Notes: generated by a model not told the origin, from the letters alone. Positions 49,171-58,882 are shown, counted from the first letter of the stretch. The stretch is 64,000 nt of DNA from UBA11986 sp031402435 (GCA_031402435.1 JANNSJ010000069.1:62001-126000); one strand, 5' to 3'. A program made the numbers and translations.

Positions 49171-49644
49171 ATGGACTTTCTACTCTGGGCTGCCCGAAGC
49201 CTTCACATCTTTGGCGTCGTGGTATGGCTTGGCGGATTGATGTATCAGGCAGTCGTGACAACGGCGGTTGCAAAAGCTGAAGGCGCGGACTTTGCACCCC
49301 AAACACTTCATACGTTGCGGAGATTTGCCCCATTTGTCTGGATGTGTGTGTGGACCGTACTGGTGACAGGCGTGGCGTTGATGCTGTTCAGTACAAGGTT
49401 TGTGTTCTTCCAGTTCAATGATGTATGGTCGATCCTTCTCGTGATGAAGCAGGTAACATTCTTGTTGATGATGTTCTTCTCATTTGGCTACGCAAGGATG
49501 TTTGCCCGCGTTGATGAGATGATACAGGAAAAGATAAAACCACTTGATGACGTTTTGCCGTATCATCACCGGATGCTTCAGTTCGGAAGAATCAACATTG
49601 CACTTGGAATCGTCGCGTTGTTGTCGGCGGCAGGTATGAGATAA
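49171..49644 (+). CDS. CopD-like integral membrane protein
   Basis: A 157-residue protein with about four membrane helices: SLHIFGVVVWLGGLMYQAVV, FVWMCVWTVLVTGVALML, LLVMKQVTFLLMMFFSFGYA and NIALGIVALLSAAG. The first helix with its His and Trp, and the paired histidines in LPYHHRML, resemble the CopD/cytochrome-like copper or haem membrane family. Function is not certain. It is followed 23 bases later by parA, an unusual leader gene for the chromosome partition genes. Confidence 0.7.
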   Translation: MDFLLWAARSLHIFGVVVWLGGLMYQAVVTTAVAKAEGADFAPQTLHTLRRFAPFVWMCVWTVLVTGVALMLFSTRFVFFQFNDVWSILLVMKQVTFLLMMFFSFGYARMFARVDEMIQEKIKPLDDVLPYHHRMLQFGRINIALGIVALLSAAGMR

Positions 49645-49667
49645 CTCTTCAAAAGCACCGGGACCCA

Positions 49668-50450
49668 GTGGGCAAGATTATTACCATAGCGAATCAAAAG
49701 GGCGGCGTCGGGAAGACCACCACCGCCGTCAACCTTGCAGCATGTCTCGCTGTTGCCGAGAAAAGGACTCTGCTTGTTGATACGGACCCGCAATCGAATG
49801 CAACCAGCGGCACAGGGCTTGAAGGCTCCTTTGAGGGCCAGAGCATTTACGAAGTCATGGTTGGCAACCTTGCTGCAGGCGCTGCGATCCGGCAGACCCA
49901 GGTACCGTTCCTCTCCGTCATCCCGTCGCACATCAATCTCGTCGGCGCCGAAGTTGAGTTCATCGAGCTTGATGATCGTGAACGCCGGCTAAAGGATGCT
50001 CTCGCTACGATCCGTAACGACTTCGACTTCATCATCATCGATTGCCCGCCGTCGCTCGGCATACTGACGCTCAACGCACTCAATGCAGCGGATTCAGTCT
50101 TGATCCCGGTGCAGTGCGAATATTATGCGCTCGAAGGCCTCGGACAGTTACTCAACACCATCAATATGGTGAAGAAGCAAATGAACGAGCAGCTTGATAT
50201 CGAGGGTGTGCTGCTCACAATGTTCGACAGCCGTCTGCGGCTATCCAATCAGGTGGTGGAGGAAGTGAAAAAGCATTTTGGCGACAAGGTGTTCAATGTT
50301 GTGGTGACGCGCAATGTACGCTTGAGTGAAGCGCCGAGTTTTGGCAAACCGATCATCCTCTACGATGCGATGTCGGCAGGATCGAGGAACTACATGGATC
50401 TTGCGCACGAAGTTCTCTCACGGAACAATCATATTATGGAAGCGGTGTGA
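49668..50450 (+). CDS. parA: Chromosome partitioning ATPase ParA/Soj
   Basis: A 260-residue deviant-Walker ATPase: IANQKGGVGKTTTAVNLAA at the N-terminus carries the signature lysine, DTDPQSNAT follows, and IIIDCPPSLGILTLNAL is Walker B. Short length without an N-terminal DNA-binding domain marks it as chromosomal Soj type. It moves ParB-bound origins apart. The GTG start overlaps no neighbour; parB begins at 50447 inside the end of this gene. The chromosome origin is therefore often near, but no dnaA or gid gene is in this window. Confidence 0.97.
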   Translation: MGKIITIANQKGGVGKTTTAVNLAACLAVAEKRTLLVDTDPQSNATSGTGLEGSFEGQSIYEVMVGNLAAGAAIRQTQVPFLSVIPSHINLVGAEVEFIELDDRERRLKDALATIRNDFDFIIIDCPPSLGILTLNALNAADSVLIPVQCEYYALEGLGQLLNTINMVKKQMNEQLDIEGVLLTMFDSRLRLSNQVVEEVKKHFGDKVFNVVVTRNVRLSEAPSFGKPIILYDAMSAGSRNYMDLAHEVLSRNNHIMEAV

Positions 50451-51391
50451 GTATGGGAGACCCAACAGTGATAAAAGGGAAGCAAGTGCTTGGCCGCGGA
50501 CTTGCGTCGTTAATTCCCAAGCCGGTCGTATCGACGTCTGTTGCGCAGCCCGTCGGTCGCCAGGATGACGGCGTGACGAACGAGATCATTGCCAACATTG
50601 AGCTCGATAAAATTCAAACGAACCCGTTCCAGCCCCGTGCTGATTTTGACGCTGTTGCTCTCGATGAGTTGAGGCAGTCCATCGTGGAGAAAGGGATCAT
50701 CCAGCCCATTACGGTTCGCCGTGTTGAAAATGGATACCAGCTCATCTCCGGCGAACGGCGTGTGCGCGCTGCGCGTGAAGCAGGCATGGGCCGCATTCCG
50801 GCCTACGTCATCGACGTGAAGACCAACGAGGAAATGCTCGAGCTTGCACTCATCGAGAACTTGCAACGTGAACATCTCAACCCCATTGAGATTGCCATCT
50901 CATACAGACGTTTGATCGAGGAAGTCCAGTTAACGCACGATCAGCTTTCCCAACGCATCGGCAAAGACCGGACAACAATTACCAACTTCCTCAGATTGCT
51001 CAAGCTGCCGGACGTCATTCAGAACGCCGTGCGTAAAGGGGACGTCAGTCCGGGCCATGCCCGCGCACTGATCAACGTTGAAGACAGCGCCGTGCAATTG
51101 ACGATCTTTCACCGTATAGCGGACAAACAGATTTCCGTGCGTGAAGTTGAACGCCTTGCGCGGGACTACCAGCGGGTGAAAACGAAGCGGACGCATGGCA
51201 TATCCTCCGCAGGTGAGTCGGGAACTACCGCAGTAAATAGCTCTCTTTCAAGCGTTGAAGACAAACTCCGCCAACGTCTTGGAACCAAAGTGTCGGTCAA
51301 GGCTCTGCCGGATGGAAAAGGAGAGATCGTTGTAGAATATTACTCCCCTGATGATCTCGAGAGGTTGATTGATTTGATGGCGGGAGAATAA
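50447..51391 (+). CDS. parB: Chromosome partitioning protein ParB/Spo0J
   Basis: A 314-residue protein with LGRGLASLIPK at the N-terminus, the CTPase region PFQPRADFD, ISGERRVRAAREAG and LIENLQREHLNPIE, a helix-turn-helix (LTHDQLSQRIGKDRTTITNF) and a C-terminal dimer domain (LRQRLGTKVSVKALPDGKGE). It binds parS and slides as a clamp. Either the GTG at 50447 or the ATG at 50453 may start it, both coupled to the parA stop. Only a half parS site was noticed in the window, upstream of the operon. Confidence 0.97.
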   Translation: MSMGDPTVIKGKQVLGRGLASLIPKPVVSTSVAQPVGRQDDGVTNEIIANIELDKIQTNPFQPRADFDAVALDELRQSIVEKGIIQPITVRRVENGYQLISGERRVRAAREAGMGRIPAYVIDVKTNEEMLELALIENLQREHLNPIEIAISYRRLIEEVQLTHDQLSQRIGKDRTTITNFLRLLKLPDVIQNAVRKGDVSPGHARALINVEDSAVQLTIFHRIADKQISVREVERLARDYQRVKTKRTHGISSAGESGTTAVNSSLSSVEDKLRQRLGTKVSVKALPDGKGEIVVEYYSPDDLERLIDLMAGE

Positions 51392-51460
51392 GCAAGGCAA
51401 AAGTAAAAAGGCAAAAATCAAAACAATCAGCAATCAGAAATCATCAATCTAAAATAATAC

Positions 51461-51856
51461 ATGATGATAGATCGACAACCCGTACTCACAAAGAACGCAC
51501 CTGCTCCGATAGGTCCGTACAGTCAGGCGATTGTGGCGAGCGGTACAATGATATTCACTGCCGGTCAGGTCGCGATTGTGCCATCGACCGGGGAAGTCGT
51601 AGCAGTTGACATCAAAGGGCAGACGAAGCAGGTACTTGAGAACGTAAAAGCCATTCTCGAAGCAGGCGGATCGAGCCTCGCGAATGTAGTGAAGACTACC
51701 GTGTTTCTGAAGGACATGAACGAGTTTGCCGCGATGAATGAAGTGTATGCGCAATACTTCGGACAGTCGGCACCCGCGCGTTCCACCGTTGAAGTTGCGC
51801 GGCTCCCAAAGGATGTCCGTATTGAGATTGAAGCGATTGCCCTCGTTAACGACTGA
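51461..51856 (+). CDS. ridA: RidA-family reactive imine deaminase
   Basis: A 131-residue protein with APAPIGPYSQAIVASGTMIF, the Arg-bearing ARSTVEVARLPKDVRIEIEA and typical length of RidA/YjgF. It hydrolyses reactive enamines/imines from pyridoxal-phosphate enzymes such as threonine dehydratase. The ATG follows an AT-rich stretch with no obvious ribosome binding site. The DUF5683 gene follows nine bases after its stop. Confidence 0.96.
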   Translation: MMIDRQPVLTKNAPAPIGPYSQAIVASGTMIFTAGQVAIVPSTGEVVAVDIKGQTKQVLENVKAILEAGGSSLANVVKTTVFLKDMNEFAAMNEVYAQYFGQSAPARSTVEVARLPKDVRIEIEAIALVND

Positions 51857-51865
51857 TGGTGGTTC

Positions 51866-52429
51866 ATGAAGTGGATGGTTGTTGCTCTCCTCGTCATCGT
51901 CACACCATCACTCTTCGGACAACTTGATCCCGAACCTGCAGTACCGGATTCCGTTCTTTCTCCTGAGCCTGTCATCCCGACCGGGGTTGTTGCCTCACAG
52001 ATAGACACCGTTACCAAATATCATCCCACAAAATCCGCCGGACTTGCCATGCTCTTCTCGGCGATTGTTCCGGGAGCGGGACAAGCATACAACGAGTCCT
52101 ACTTGAAAGTCCCGGTTGTTGTCGGTTTGGGAGTGCTTTTTGTTTCCTCCTGGCTTCATAACAACAGGCTTTATCATGATTACCGTAACCAATATTCCGC
52201 GAGCATCACGACGGTGGTTCCCGGCGGCGATGGAAATAAACTCACACTCAGAGAATTCTACCGCGACCAGCGCGATACGTACGCGTGGTACTTTGCCATC
52301 CTCTATTTCCTGAACGTTGCCGACGCGTACGTTGATGCAAGTTTGTATGACTTCAACGTGGGGGATGATCTTTCGATCAGATTTATGCCGGAGCCGAGGA
52401 CGAGGCTGGCGGTGAGAATTACTTTTTAA
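51866..52429 (+). CDS. DUF5683-family membrane protein
   Basis: A 187-residue protein with a signal peptide (1-18, SLFGQ), a proline-rich linker and a DUF5683-like core: KSAGLAMLFSAIVPGAGQAY, then WFAILYFLNVADAYVDASLY with basic residues. The core seems to hold three membrane helices. The function is unknown; this family is common and conserved in Bacteroidota and often lies near cell-division or parAB genes, as it does here. The pair of spore-maturation-like genes follows 19 bases later. Confidence 0.85.
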   Translation: MKWMVVALLVIVTPSLFGQLDPEPAVPDSVLSPEPVIPTGVVASQIDTVTKYHPTKSAGLAMLFSAIVPGAGQAYNESYLKVPVVVGLGVLFVSSWLHNNRLYHDYRNQYSASITTVVPGGDGNKLTLREFYRDQRDTYAWYFAILYFLNVADAYVDASLYDFNVGDDLSIRFMPEPRTRLAVRITF

Positions 52430-52448
52430 GGGACAATACACAGATACC

Positions 52449-53450
52449 ATGCTCAACTACATCTGGCTCTCTCTCATAGTAATCGGCATCCTCGTTGCGG
52501 TTGGCAACGACGTGCGTGATGAGGTGCAGAACACCTACCGCAATGGGAACACGTTTGGTGCGAAGGTCGAAATCAAAAAAAGCTCGCCGGGCGCCATCCA
52601 AGTGTGGGAGGGTGATCTGGTCGTGCCTGTCGGGGCATTCAATTCGTTTTACGGTGTACAATCTGCTGACACTGTGATCCACCAGCCGGTAGCAATCACT
52701 GTGCTTGCAAACGGCACACCTTCCATCTCGCTGTTGATTGGAGAAGCAACTCCCGCATTCTGGAAACAGATGGCGAAAGGTGCCAGCTCGAAGGAGAAGT
52801 TAACAGGAAAACTCAAAGCACTCACGCTCTCGCCGGAGGGTGTCCCGATGAGTGTCCAGTTCGTGCTTGAGCCGATCCGTTTTTTGAAGATGAAAGCTGT
52901 TACGCAAGCGGCACTGGATATTGCCGGCACAGCAGTGAACATTGCGCTCGGACTCATTGGCATCATGGCGCTGTGGCTTGGCGTGATGAAAGTGGCGGAG
53001 GAAGCCGGACTGCTTAAAGTGCTTACACGTCTGCTTACGCCAATCACGAAGCGGCTTTTTCCTGATGTCCCTTCTGATCATCCAGCTGTCGGAGCAATGA
53101 TCATGAACATTGCCGCCAACATGCTCGGACTCAGCAACGCTGCCACGCCTCTCGGACTCAAGGCCATGGAGGAGTTGAACAAGCTCAATCCAAAAATCGG
53201 CACGGCATCGAACGCGATGGTCACGTTCCTTGCCATTAACACCGGCGGACTCGTTCTTATCCCCGCAACTGCCATTGCCGTACGAGCAACCGTCGGCTCG
53301 GCGAATCCGGGAATTATCATCGGGACATCGATCGTGGGTGCTGCGTGTGCAACGATCGCCGGTGTGGTTGCCTCGAAGATTCTCCAGCGCTTGCCGCGTT
53401 ACAATAAGCCTGATTCAACGCCATCCGGTGCGGAGGTGAGTAATGGCTGA
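52449..53450 (+). CDS. Spore-maturation protein A-like (nucleoside recognition domain) membrane protein
   Basis: A 333-residue protein with an N-terminal hydrophobic helix, an extracytoplasmic segment and a Gate/nucleoside recognition membrane domain (about residues 150-320: MALWLGVMKVAEEAGLL, FPDVPSDHPAVGAMIMNIAA and NTGGLVLIPATAIAVRATVG). It corresponds to SpmA with an extra periplasmic part. SpmA/B pairs occur in non-sporulating bacteria with unknown substrate. Its stop overlaps the start of the SpmB-like gene by eight bases. Confidence 0.85.
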   Translation: MLNYIWLSLIVIGILVAVGNDVRDEVQNTYRNGNTFGAKVEIKKSSPGAIQVWEGDLVVPVGAFNSFYGVQSADTVIHQPVAITVLANGTPSISLLIGEATPAFWKQMAKGASSKEKLTGKLKALTLSPEGVPMSVQFVLEPIRFLKMKAVTQAALDIAGTAVNIALGLIGIMALWLGVMKVAEEAGLLKVLTRLLTPITKRLFPDVPSDHPAVGAMIMNIAANMLGLSNAATPLGLKAMEELNKLNPKIGTASNAMVTFLAINTGGLVLIPATAIAVRATVGSANPGIIIGTSIVGAACATIAGVVASKILQRLPRYNKPDSTPSGAEVSNG

Positions 53451-53988
53451 TCTCTTCCGTTCCATCATTAACATTATTTCCATCTTTGCTATCCCGCTGA
53501 TCTTGCTGGTGTTTTTGAGTTGGGGATTCTTCAAGAAGGTAAAGGTGTACGAAGTGTTTGTCGAGGGCGCAAAGGATGGCTTCAACACGGCGGTTCGCAT
53601 CATTCCGTATCTTGTTGCCATGCTCGTTGCGATTTCGATTTTCCGGGCAAGCGGTGCGATGGAACTGCTCTCGATGGCTCTCAGTCCGTTGACTTCGCTC
53701 ATCGGCATGCCACCGGAAACATTGCCGATGGCAATCATGCGTCCGCTCTCCGGCAGCGGCTCGCTCGGCATCATGACCGAACTGATGAAGACCCACGGCC
53801 CCGATTCGCTCATCGGCATCATGGCATCCACAATGTACGGCAGTTCCGAGACGACGTTCTACGTTATTGCCGTGTACTTCGGCGCGGTAAGCATCAAGAA
53901 CACGCGTCATGCTGTACCCGTTGGTATTATCGCTGATGTTGTCGGGATGCTTGCGGCGGCTTGGATTGTGAATCTACTCTTTGGCTAA
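53443..53988 (+). CDS. Spore-maturation protein B-like (nucleoside recognition domain) membrane protein
   Basis: A 181-residue partner of the SpmA-like protein, with about five helices. YEVFVEGAKDGFNTAVRIIP, the LRPLSGSGSLGIMTEL-like stretch (IMRPLSGSGSLGIMTELMK) and MYGSSETTFYVIAVYFGAV are typical of the SpmB Gate domain. The two gene products probably form one transporter. It overlaps the previous gene and is followed by a repeat region. Confidence 0.88.
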   Translation: MADLFRSIINIISIFAIPLILLVFLSWGFFKKVKVYEVFVEGAKDGFNTAVRIIPYLVAMLVAISIFRASGAMELLSMALSPLTSLIGMPPETLPMAIMRPLSGSGSLGIMTELMKTHGPDSLIGIMASTMYGSSETTFYVIAVYFGAVSIKNTRHAVPVGIIADVVGMLAAAWIVNLLFG

Positions 53989-54001
53989 ACTTTGCAGCTT
54001 G

Positions 54002-54176
54002 AACCGCAAAGAACGCCAAGTCCACAAAGAATTTAACCGCAAAGGACGCGAAGAGTTTTTTGGAATTGTCAGAACGCAAAGTATGCGAAGGAAGCGAGTC
54101 TCATTCTCAGGGTTCTTTGCGTCCCCCCGGTTTGCAAAGCTATGCTTAATGTTGTGTCTTTGCGACCTTTGCGGTT
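54002..54176. repeat. Palindromic intergenic repeat of the 'accgcaaag' type
   Basis: AACCGCAAAG occurs at 54002-54011 and 54035-54044, and its reverse complement CTTTGCGGTT at 54167-54176. Between them lie further CAAAG/CTTTG elements. It resembles non-coding repeats widespread in environmental bacterial genomes. The open frame across it has no protein features. Confidence 0.7.
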
Positions 54177-54196
54177 AGCTGTTAGACCCTTTTCCC

Positions 54197-54225
54197 TTGC
54201 TTTTCAAGGGGTTGCTCTCTATATT
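54197..54225 (+). promoter_or_regulatory. Promoter of the proline dehydrogenase gene
   Basis: TTGCTT (54197-54202), exactly 17 nt, TATATT (54220-54225). The coding start is at 54288. Confidence 0.55.
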
Positions 54226-54287
54226 TTTCCGGCATTTGAAACAAGTATTCCCTCCGGTCGATATCTGACAGCAGACTAAACTGGTTC

Positions 54288-55190
54288 ATGAACGTACTCA
54301 ATAAGCTTGTCGTTGCGGCACTTCCGGCGGTCCCCAAGTCCATTGTCAGGCATTTCGCGGGTCGTTACATTGCCGGTGAAACGCTCGCAGAAGCAGTCCG
54401 CTGCGTGCGTCAACTTAATGGTGAAGGTGTCTGCGCCACACTCGACGTGCTGGGCGAGGACATCACCAACCAGGACGAGGCTGCACACTCACGAAACCAG
54501 TCAATTGAAGTTCTTCACGCCATAGCCAGGGAAAAGCTTGACTCGAATCTCTCGATCAAGATTACTTCTCTCGGATTGAAGCTTGGCAAGGACATCTGCA
54601 CGGAGAATATCCGGGAAATTCTGAAGGTTGCAGCGAAGTACGGGACGTTCGTCCGCTTTGACATGGAAGACTCCACCTGTACAAGCGATACCATCGGGAT
54701 ATTTCAAACGCTCCAGAAGGATTTCCCCAATATCGGCATTGTGCTGCAGGCGTACATGCGTCGCTCCGAAGCCGACATTACCATGTTGGTGAAGAATAAA
54801 ACGAACTTCCGTCTCTGCAAGGGCATATATAAAGAGCCGCCTGAGATCGCATTTCAGGGACGCAAAGAAGTTCAGGATAACTACCTCAAGCTTCTTGAGT
54901 TGATGCTGAGAAACAAATCCTACGTTGGTATTGCGACACATGATAGTGTATTGGTGGATGGAGCGAACCGCATCATCAAAGAAATGGGACTCAAGAAAAA
55001 TGAGTATGAGTTCCAGATGTTGCTCGGTGTGAGGCCGGAACTCCGGAAGAAGCTTGTCGCGGAGGGACATAAGGTGCGTTTGTACGTTCCATTCGGCGAG
55101 CATTGGTACGGCTACTCTACCAGGCGATTCAAGGAAAATCCCGAGGTGGCCGGATATGTATTCAAGGCATTGTTTACGCGTAACGTGTAG
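54288..55190 (+). CDS. Proline dehydrogenase
   Basis: A 300-residue single-domain proline dehydrogenase with the FAD-barrel signatures SIKITSLGLKLG, VRFDMEDS, GIVLQAYMRRSEAD, RLCKGIYKEP, VGIATHDSVLVDG and the C-terminal VRLYVPFGEHWYGYSTRR, where the paired Arg bind proline. It oxidises proline to pyrroline-5-carboxylate. It has no aldehyde dehydrogenase domain, so a separate P5C dehydrogenase is expected elsewhere. The OPT transporter follows after about 50 bases, which fits peptide and amino-acid use. Confidence 0.95.
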   Translation: MNVLNKLVVAALPAVPKSIVRHFAGRYIAGETLAEAVRCVRQLNGEGVCATLDVLGEDITNQDEAAHSRNQSIEVLHAIAREKLDSNLSIKITSLGLKLGKDICTENIREILKVAAKYGTFVRFDMEDSTCTSDTIGIFQTLQKDFPNIGIVLQAYMRRSEADITMLVKNKTNFRLCKGIYKEPPEIAFQGRKEVQDNYLKLLELMLRNKSYVGIATHDSVLVDGANRIIKEMGLKKNEYEFQMLLGVRPELRKKLVAEGHKVRLYVPFGEHWYGYSTRRFKENPEVAGYVFKALFTRNV

Positions 55191-55242
55191 GGAAGCAGGG
55201 GAGAAGGTTTCACTAACTCACTTTCATAACTAAGGAGCACTC

Positions 55243-57303
55243 ATGGCAGAGCAGATCGCATCCACGCACAAGCCATACATCGCCCCCGAGCGAATCATCC
55301 CGGAGCTTACCGTCAAGTCCATTACACTCGGGGCGTTCTTCGGCATCGTGTTTGGCGCCGCAACAGTATACCTTGCGTTGAAGGCCGGCCTTACTGTGTC
55401 CGCTTCAATCCCGATTGCGGTGCTGGCAATCTCCATCGGACAGAAGCTGCTGAAGACGACGATCCTGGAGAACAATATCATCCAGACTGCAGGTTCGGCC
55501 GGTGAATCGATCGCCGCCGGTGTGGTGTTCACGCTGCCCGGATTCCTGTTCCTCTCCATGAATGAGATGGGACAGAGTGTCGGGTTTGAGTATTTCAACT
55601 ATTGGACAATCTTCACGCTCTCACTCTTCGGCGGAATTCTTGGAACATTGATGATGATTCCACTCCGCCGCTCGTTGATTGTGAAAGAACACGGTGTGTT
55701 GCCATACCCTGAAGGGACTGCCTGTGCATCCGTGCTTATTGCAGGAGACAAAGGAGGCAATTTTGCAAAGACTGCCTACATGGGCGTGTTCTTCGCTCTT
55801 GGCTATGCAATCTGCCAGAAGGTATTTCACATCGTCGCAGAAACCCCGGCGTGGGTGACGAAGCAAACGAACAAGTATTTCCCTTCCGCCACGGTCAACG
55901 GTGAAATTACGCCGGAGTATCTCGGCGTCGGGTACATCATCGGGCCGAAGATTGCCGGGGTATTGGTTGCAGGCGGTGTGCTTGCCTGGCTTGGTTTGAT
56001 CCCGTTGCTTGCGTCGCTTGTTCCCGGTGCAACCATTGCTGCACAACTTGTCAAACTTGGGTACTTGAAAGATCTCATGACGCCCGGAGGTCCCGGAAGT
56101 TGGGACCCGGTCACGCAAACATTTGGCAGTACAGCAACAGCCATTTATCGTGCGTATGTGCGTCAGATTGGTGCGGGTGCAGTCGCCGCCGGTGGCTTCA
56201 TCACGCTCATCAAGACTCTCCCGACGATTGTCTCGTCATTCAAAGACAGCGTCGCCTCGATGAAGGATAAGAACGCCGGCATTGCCGTGATTCGTACTGA
56301 GCGCGACCTGCCGTTCATGACGGTGATTGGCGGAAGTATTGCGTTGGTGTTGCTCATGGCGTTCCTGCCACAGCTTCCCGGCGATAGCATTGTGAGCAAG
56401 TTGTTGCTCGGTGTTCTGATTATCGTATTCGGATTTTTCTTCGTGACCGTTGCAAGCCGCATCGTGGGTATTATCGGTTCGAGTTCCAATCCGATATCGG
56501 GGATGACGATTGCAACGTTGATGGGTACGTGTCTGGTGTTCATCGCAATCGGCTGGACGGGCAGCGTGTTCGAGCCGATGGCCCTGGTTGTTGGCGGGAT
56601 GGTGTGTATCGCTGCAGCCAACGGAGGCGCAACAAGTCAGGATCTCAAAACAGGATACATTGTCGGAGCGACGCCGCGTGCTCAGCAGATTTCCTTGTTC
56701 GTCGGCGCGATTGCTTCCGCACTTGTCATCGGGGCGACCGTGCAGATTCTTGATACGCCAACACAGGAAGCAGCGGCACAAGGCATCAAGCACATGATCG
56801 GTACGGATAAATTTCCCGCACCGCAGGGAACGCTTATGGCAACACTCATCAAGGGGTTGCTGTCGTTTAATCTCGACTGGCAGTTCGTTCTCGTTGGCGC
56901 GTTCCTCTCCATCACGATGGAGTTGTGCGGTGTGAAGTCTCTATCGTTTGCCGTTGGTGCATACCTGCCGCTTTCCACAACACTCCCAATTTGGGTTGGT
57001 GGAGCAATCAAGGGCCTTGCCGATTGGTCAACGAAACGCAAAGGTGGCGTCGTTGGTGATAGTGAACTTGGGACAGGCAGTCTGTTTGCAACCGGTCTTG
57101 TAGCGGGTGGCGCCCTTACCGGTGTTATCGTTGCCATTCTTACGGTGCTGTTCGAAGACCGCATGGTCAGCTTCAGTATGGAACATGCAATCTCCGGTGC
57201 GCTTGGCGTAACGGGCTTTGAGCTTCTTGGTGTCATTTGTTTTGCGATCATGGGATTCACGTTGTACAGAGTTGCGCAAAAGCCGCAACCGACGATAGAC
57301 TAG
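55243..57303 (+). CDS. OPT-family oligopeptide transporter
   Basis: A 686-residue protein with about 14-16 membrane helices. Markers of the OPT family include LKAGLTVSASIPIAVLAISI, NIIQTAGSAGESIAAGVVFT, LPYPEGTACASVLIAG and GGATSQDLKTGYIVGATPR. It is a proton-coupled importer of oligopeptides or metal-peptide complexes. Proline dehydrogenase lies upstream and a dipeptidase downstream, so a peptide-use group is suggested. The ATG follows AAGGAG. Confidence 0.93.
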   Translation: MAEQIASTHKPYIAPERIIPELTVKSITLGAFFGIVFGAATVYLALKAGLTVSASIPIAVLAISIGQKLLKTTILENNIIQTAGSAGESIAAGVVFTLPGFLFLSMNEMGQSVGFEYFNYWTIFTLSLFGGILGTLMMIPLRRSLIVKEHGVLPYPEGTACASVLIAGDKGGNFAKTAYMGVFFALGYAICQKVFHIVAETPAWVTKQTNKYFPSATVNGEITPEYLGVGYIIGPKIAGVLVAGGVLAWLGLIPLLASLVPGATIAAQLVKLGYLKDLMTPGGPGSWDPVTQTFGSTATAIYRAYVRQIGAGAVAAGGFITLIKTLPTIVSSFKDSVASMKDKNAGIAVIRTERDLPFMTVIGGSIALVLLMAFLPQLPGDSIVSKLLLGVLIIVFGFFFVTVASRIVGIIGSSSNPISGMTIATLMGTCLVFIAIGWTGSVFEPMALVVGGMVCIAAANGGATSQDLKTGYIVGATPRAQQISLFVGAIASALVIGATVQILDTPTQEAAAQGIKHMIGTDKFPAPQGTLMATLIKGLLSFNLDWQFVLVGAFLSITMELCGVKSLSFAVGAYLPLSTTLPIWVGGAIKGLADWSTKRKGGVVGDSELGTGSLFATGLVAGGALTGVIVAILTVLFEDRMVSFSMEHAISGALGVTGFELLGVICFAIMGFTLYRVAQKPQPTID

Positions 57304-57423
57304 AAGTAATCTGGTCAATCGCTGTACTGATGAAGTATCTTCAAATGTTCAAATACTGGCATCGCCTCTACGGTGGTGCCAGTGTTATCTTATGGCGGGA
57401 ATTCATAATGTGGAGGAATAGTC

Positions 57424-58878
57424 ATGTCGAATGCAATTGATGGATTGAAACCGGAACTCGTGTGGAAGTACTTCGCCGAGATCTCAAAGATTCCACGGGG
57501 ATCGAAGAACGAAGCCGCAATGACGAAGTACGTTCTTGATACTGCAAAGAAGTTTGGACTTGAGGCAAAAGCAGACAAGTTCGGAAACGTTGTCGCGAAG
57601 AAGCCCGCTTCAGCAGGCAAGGAGAAAGTCAGAAGTCTTGCCCTTCAGGGGCATCTCGATATGGTGTGTGAGAAGAACAAGGATACAGTCCATGACTTTC
57701 TCAAGGATCCCATCGAACTGGTTCGCAAGGGAAATATCCTGATGGCGAATGGAACAACCCTCGGCGCGGATAACGGCATTGCAGTGGCAACAAACCTCGC
57801 CATCATGGAAGATAAATCGCTTGTGCATGGCCCGCTCGAATTTCTCTTCACGGTTGACGAAGAGACCGGACTTACCGGCGCGAGCAATCTTGCCGGTGAT
57901 TTTCTCGAAAGCAAAACGCTGATGAACCTCGACTCCGAAGAAGAGGGAGCGTTGTATGTTGGATGTTCGGGAGGCAAGGATACCATCGGCACATGGAAGG
58001 TAAGCTTTGAGAAGGCTCCATCCAAGACCGTTGCACTGACAGTGAGAGTTGCAGGATTGAAAGGCGGTCATTCGGGACTGGAGATCGACAAGGGACGCGG
58101 CAACGCAATCAAGATTCTCAACCGGATCCTTATTCTTCTTTCTGAGATCGGTGCACGTCTCTCGTCCATTGAAGGCGGAAACAAACACAACGCTATTCCC
58201 CGTGAAGCGGAGGCAACTCTCTTTGTTCCAAAGAAGAACACTGAACTGGCGGACGCCATGGTGGGCGACTTCAACAAGATGGTGAAAGGTGAGTTCTCGA
58301 CCGTCGAGCCTGATCTTCGGGTGACGATGGAAGAAAGCAAATCGAAGAAGGGGAAGGTCATCAAGAAAGGTCAGCAGAAGAGGCTGATGCAGACCATCGC
58401 CGCGCTTCCTCATGGCGTCACCAAAATGAGTGCGGATATTCCCGGTCTCGTCGAGACCTCCACGAACATTGCTGTTGTCAAGACAGAGAAGAAATCCATT
58501 GTGCTGGCGACGAGCCAGAGAAGTTCTGTTGCGTCCGAGCTTGTTGAGATGGTGCAGAGTGTGTGGGCTGTGTTTGAGCTTGGCGGCGCTGAAGCGGAGA
58601 ACAACGACGGTTATCCCGGATGGAAGCCGAACATGGAATCGCCGATCCTGAAAACGGCAAAGTCAACGTACAAATCTCTTTATGGCAAAGACCCTGAAGT
58701 GAAAGCGATCCACGCAGGACTTGAATGCGGCATTATTGGCGAGCGTGTGCCGGGCATGGACATGGTGTCGTTTGGCCCCACCATGGAAGGCGTTCACTCC
58801 CCCGATGAGAAGATCTACATTGATACGGTGGAGAAGTTCTGGAATTTCCTGTTGGGGATATTGAAGAACGTGAATTAA
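57424..58878 (+). CDS. pepD: Aminoacyl-histidine dipeptidase (M20C)
   Basis: A 484-residue zinc peptidase with the M20C motifs: LQGHLDMVCEKNKDT, GTTLGADNGIAVATNLAIME, TVDEETGLTGASNL, NLDSEEEGALYVGCSGGKDT and GLKGGHSGLEIDKGRGNAIK. The dimer lid and the end GLECGIIGERVPGMDMVSFG with the Pro-Asp-Glu residues follow. It cuts dipeptides including carnosine. A ribosome binding site GGAGG precedes the ATG. The insertion sequence starts just after its stop codon. Confidence 0.96.
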   Translation: MSNAIDGLKPELVWKYFAEISKIPRGSKNEAAMTKYVLDTAKKFGLEAKADKFGNVVAKKPASAGKEKVRSLALQGHLDMVCEKNKDTVHDFLKDPIELVRKGNILMANGTTLGADNGIAVATNLAIMEDKSLVHGPLEFLFTVDEETGLTGASNLAGDFLESKTLMNLDSEEEGALYVGCSGGKDTIGTWKVSFEKAPSKTVALTVRVAGLKGGHSGLEIDKGRGNAIKILNRILILLSEIGARLSSIEGGNKHNAIPREAEATLFVPKKNTELADAMVGDFNKMVKGEFSTVEPDLRVTMEESKSKKGKVIKKGQQKRLMQTIAALPHGVTKMSADIPGLVETSTNIAVVKTEKKSIVLATSQRSSVASELVEMVQSVWAVFELGGAEAENNDGYPGWKPNMESPILKTAKSTYKSLYGKDPEVKAIHAGLECGIIGERVPGMDMVSFGPTMEGVHSPDEKIYIDTVEKFWNFLLGILKNVN

Positions 58879-58882
58879 TTGC

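Noticed and set aside
53981..54178. Open frame downstream of the SpmB-like gene
   Set aside because: It covers the palindromic 'accgcaaag' repeat and reads as RKER/CDLCG-type translations of that repeat; no ribosome binding site or domain.
57354..57382. Hairpin ACTGGCA ... TGCCAGT between the OPT transporter and pepD
   Set aside because: Short arms, no T-run and poor inner pairing; too weak to call a terminator.
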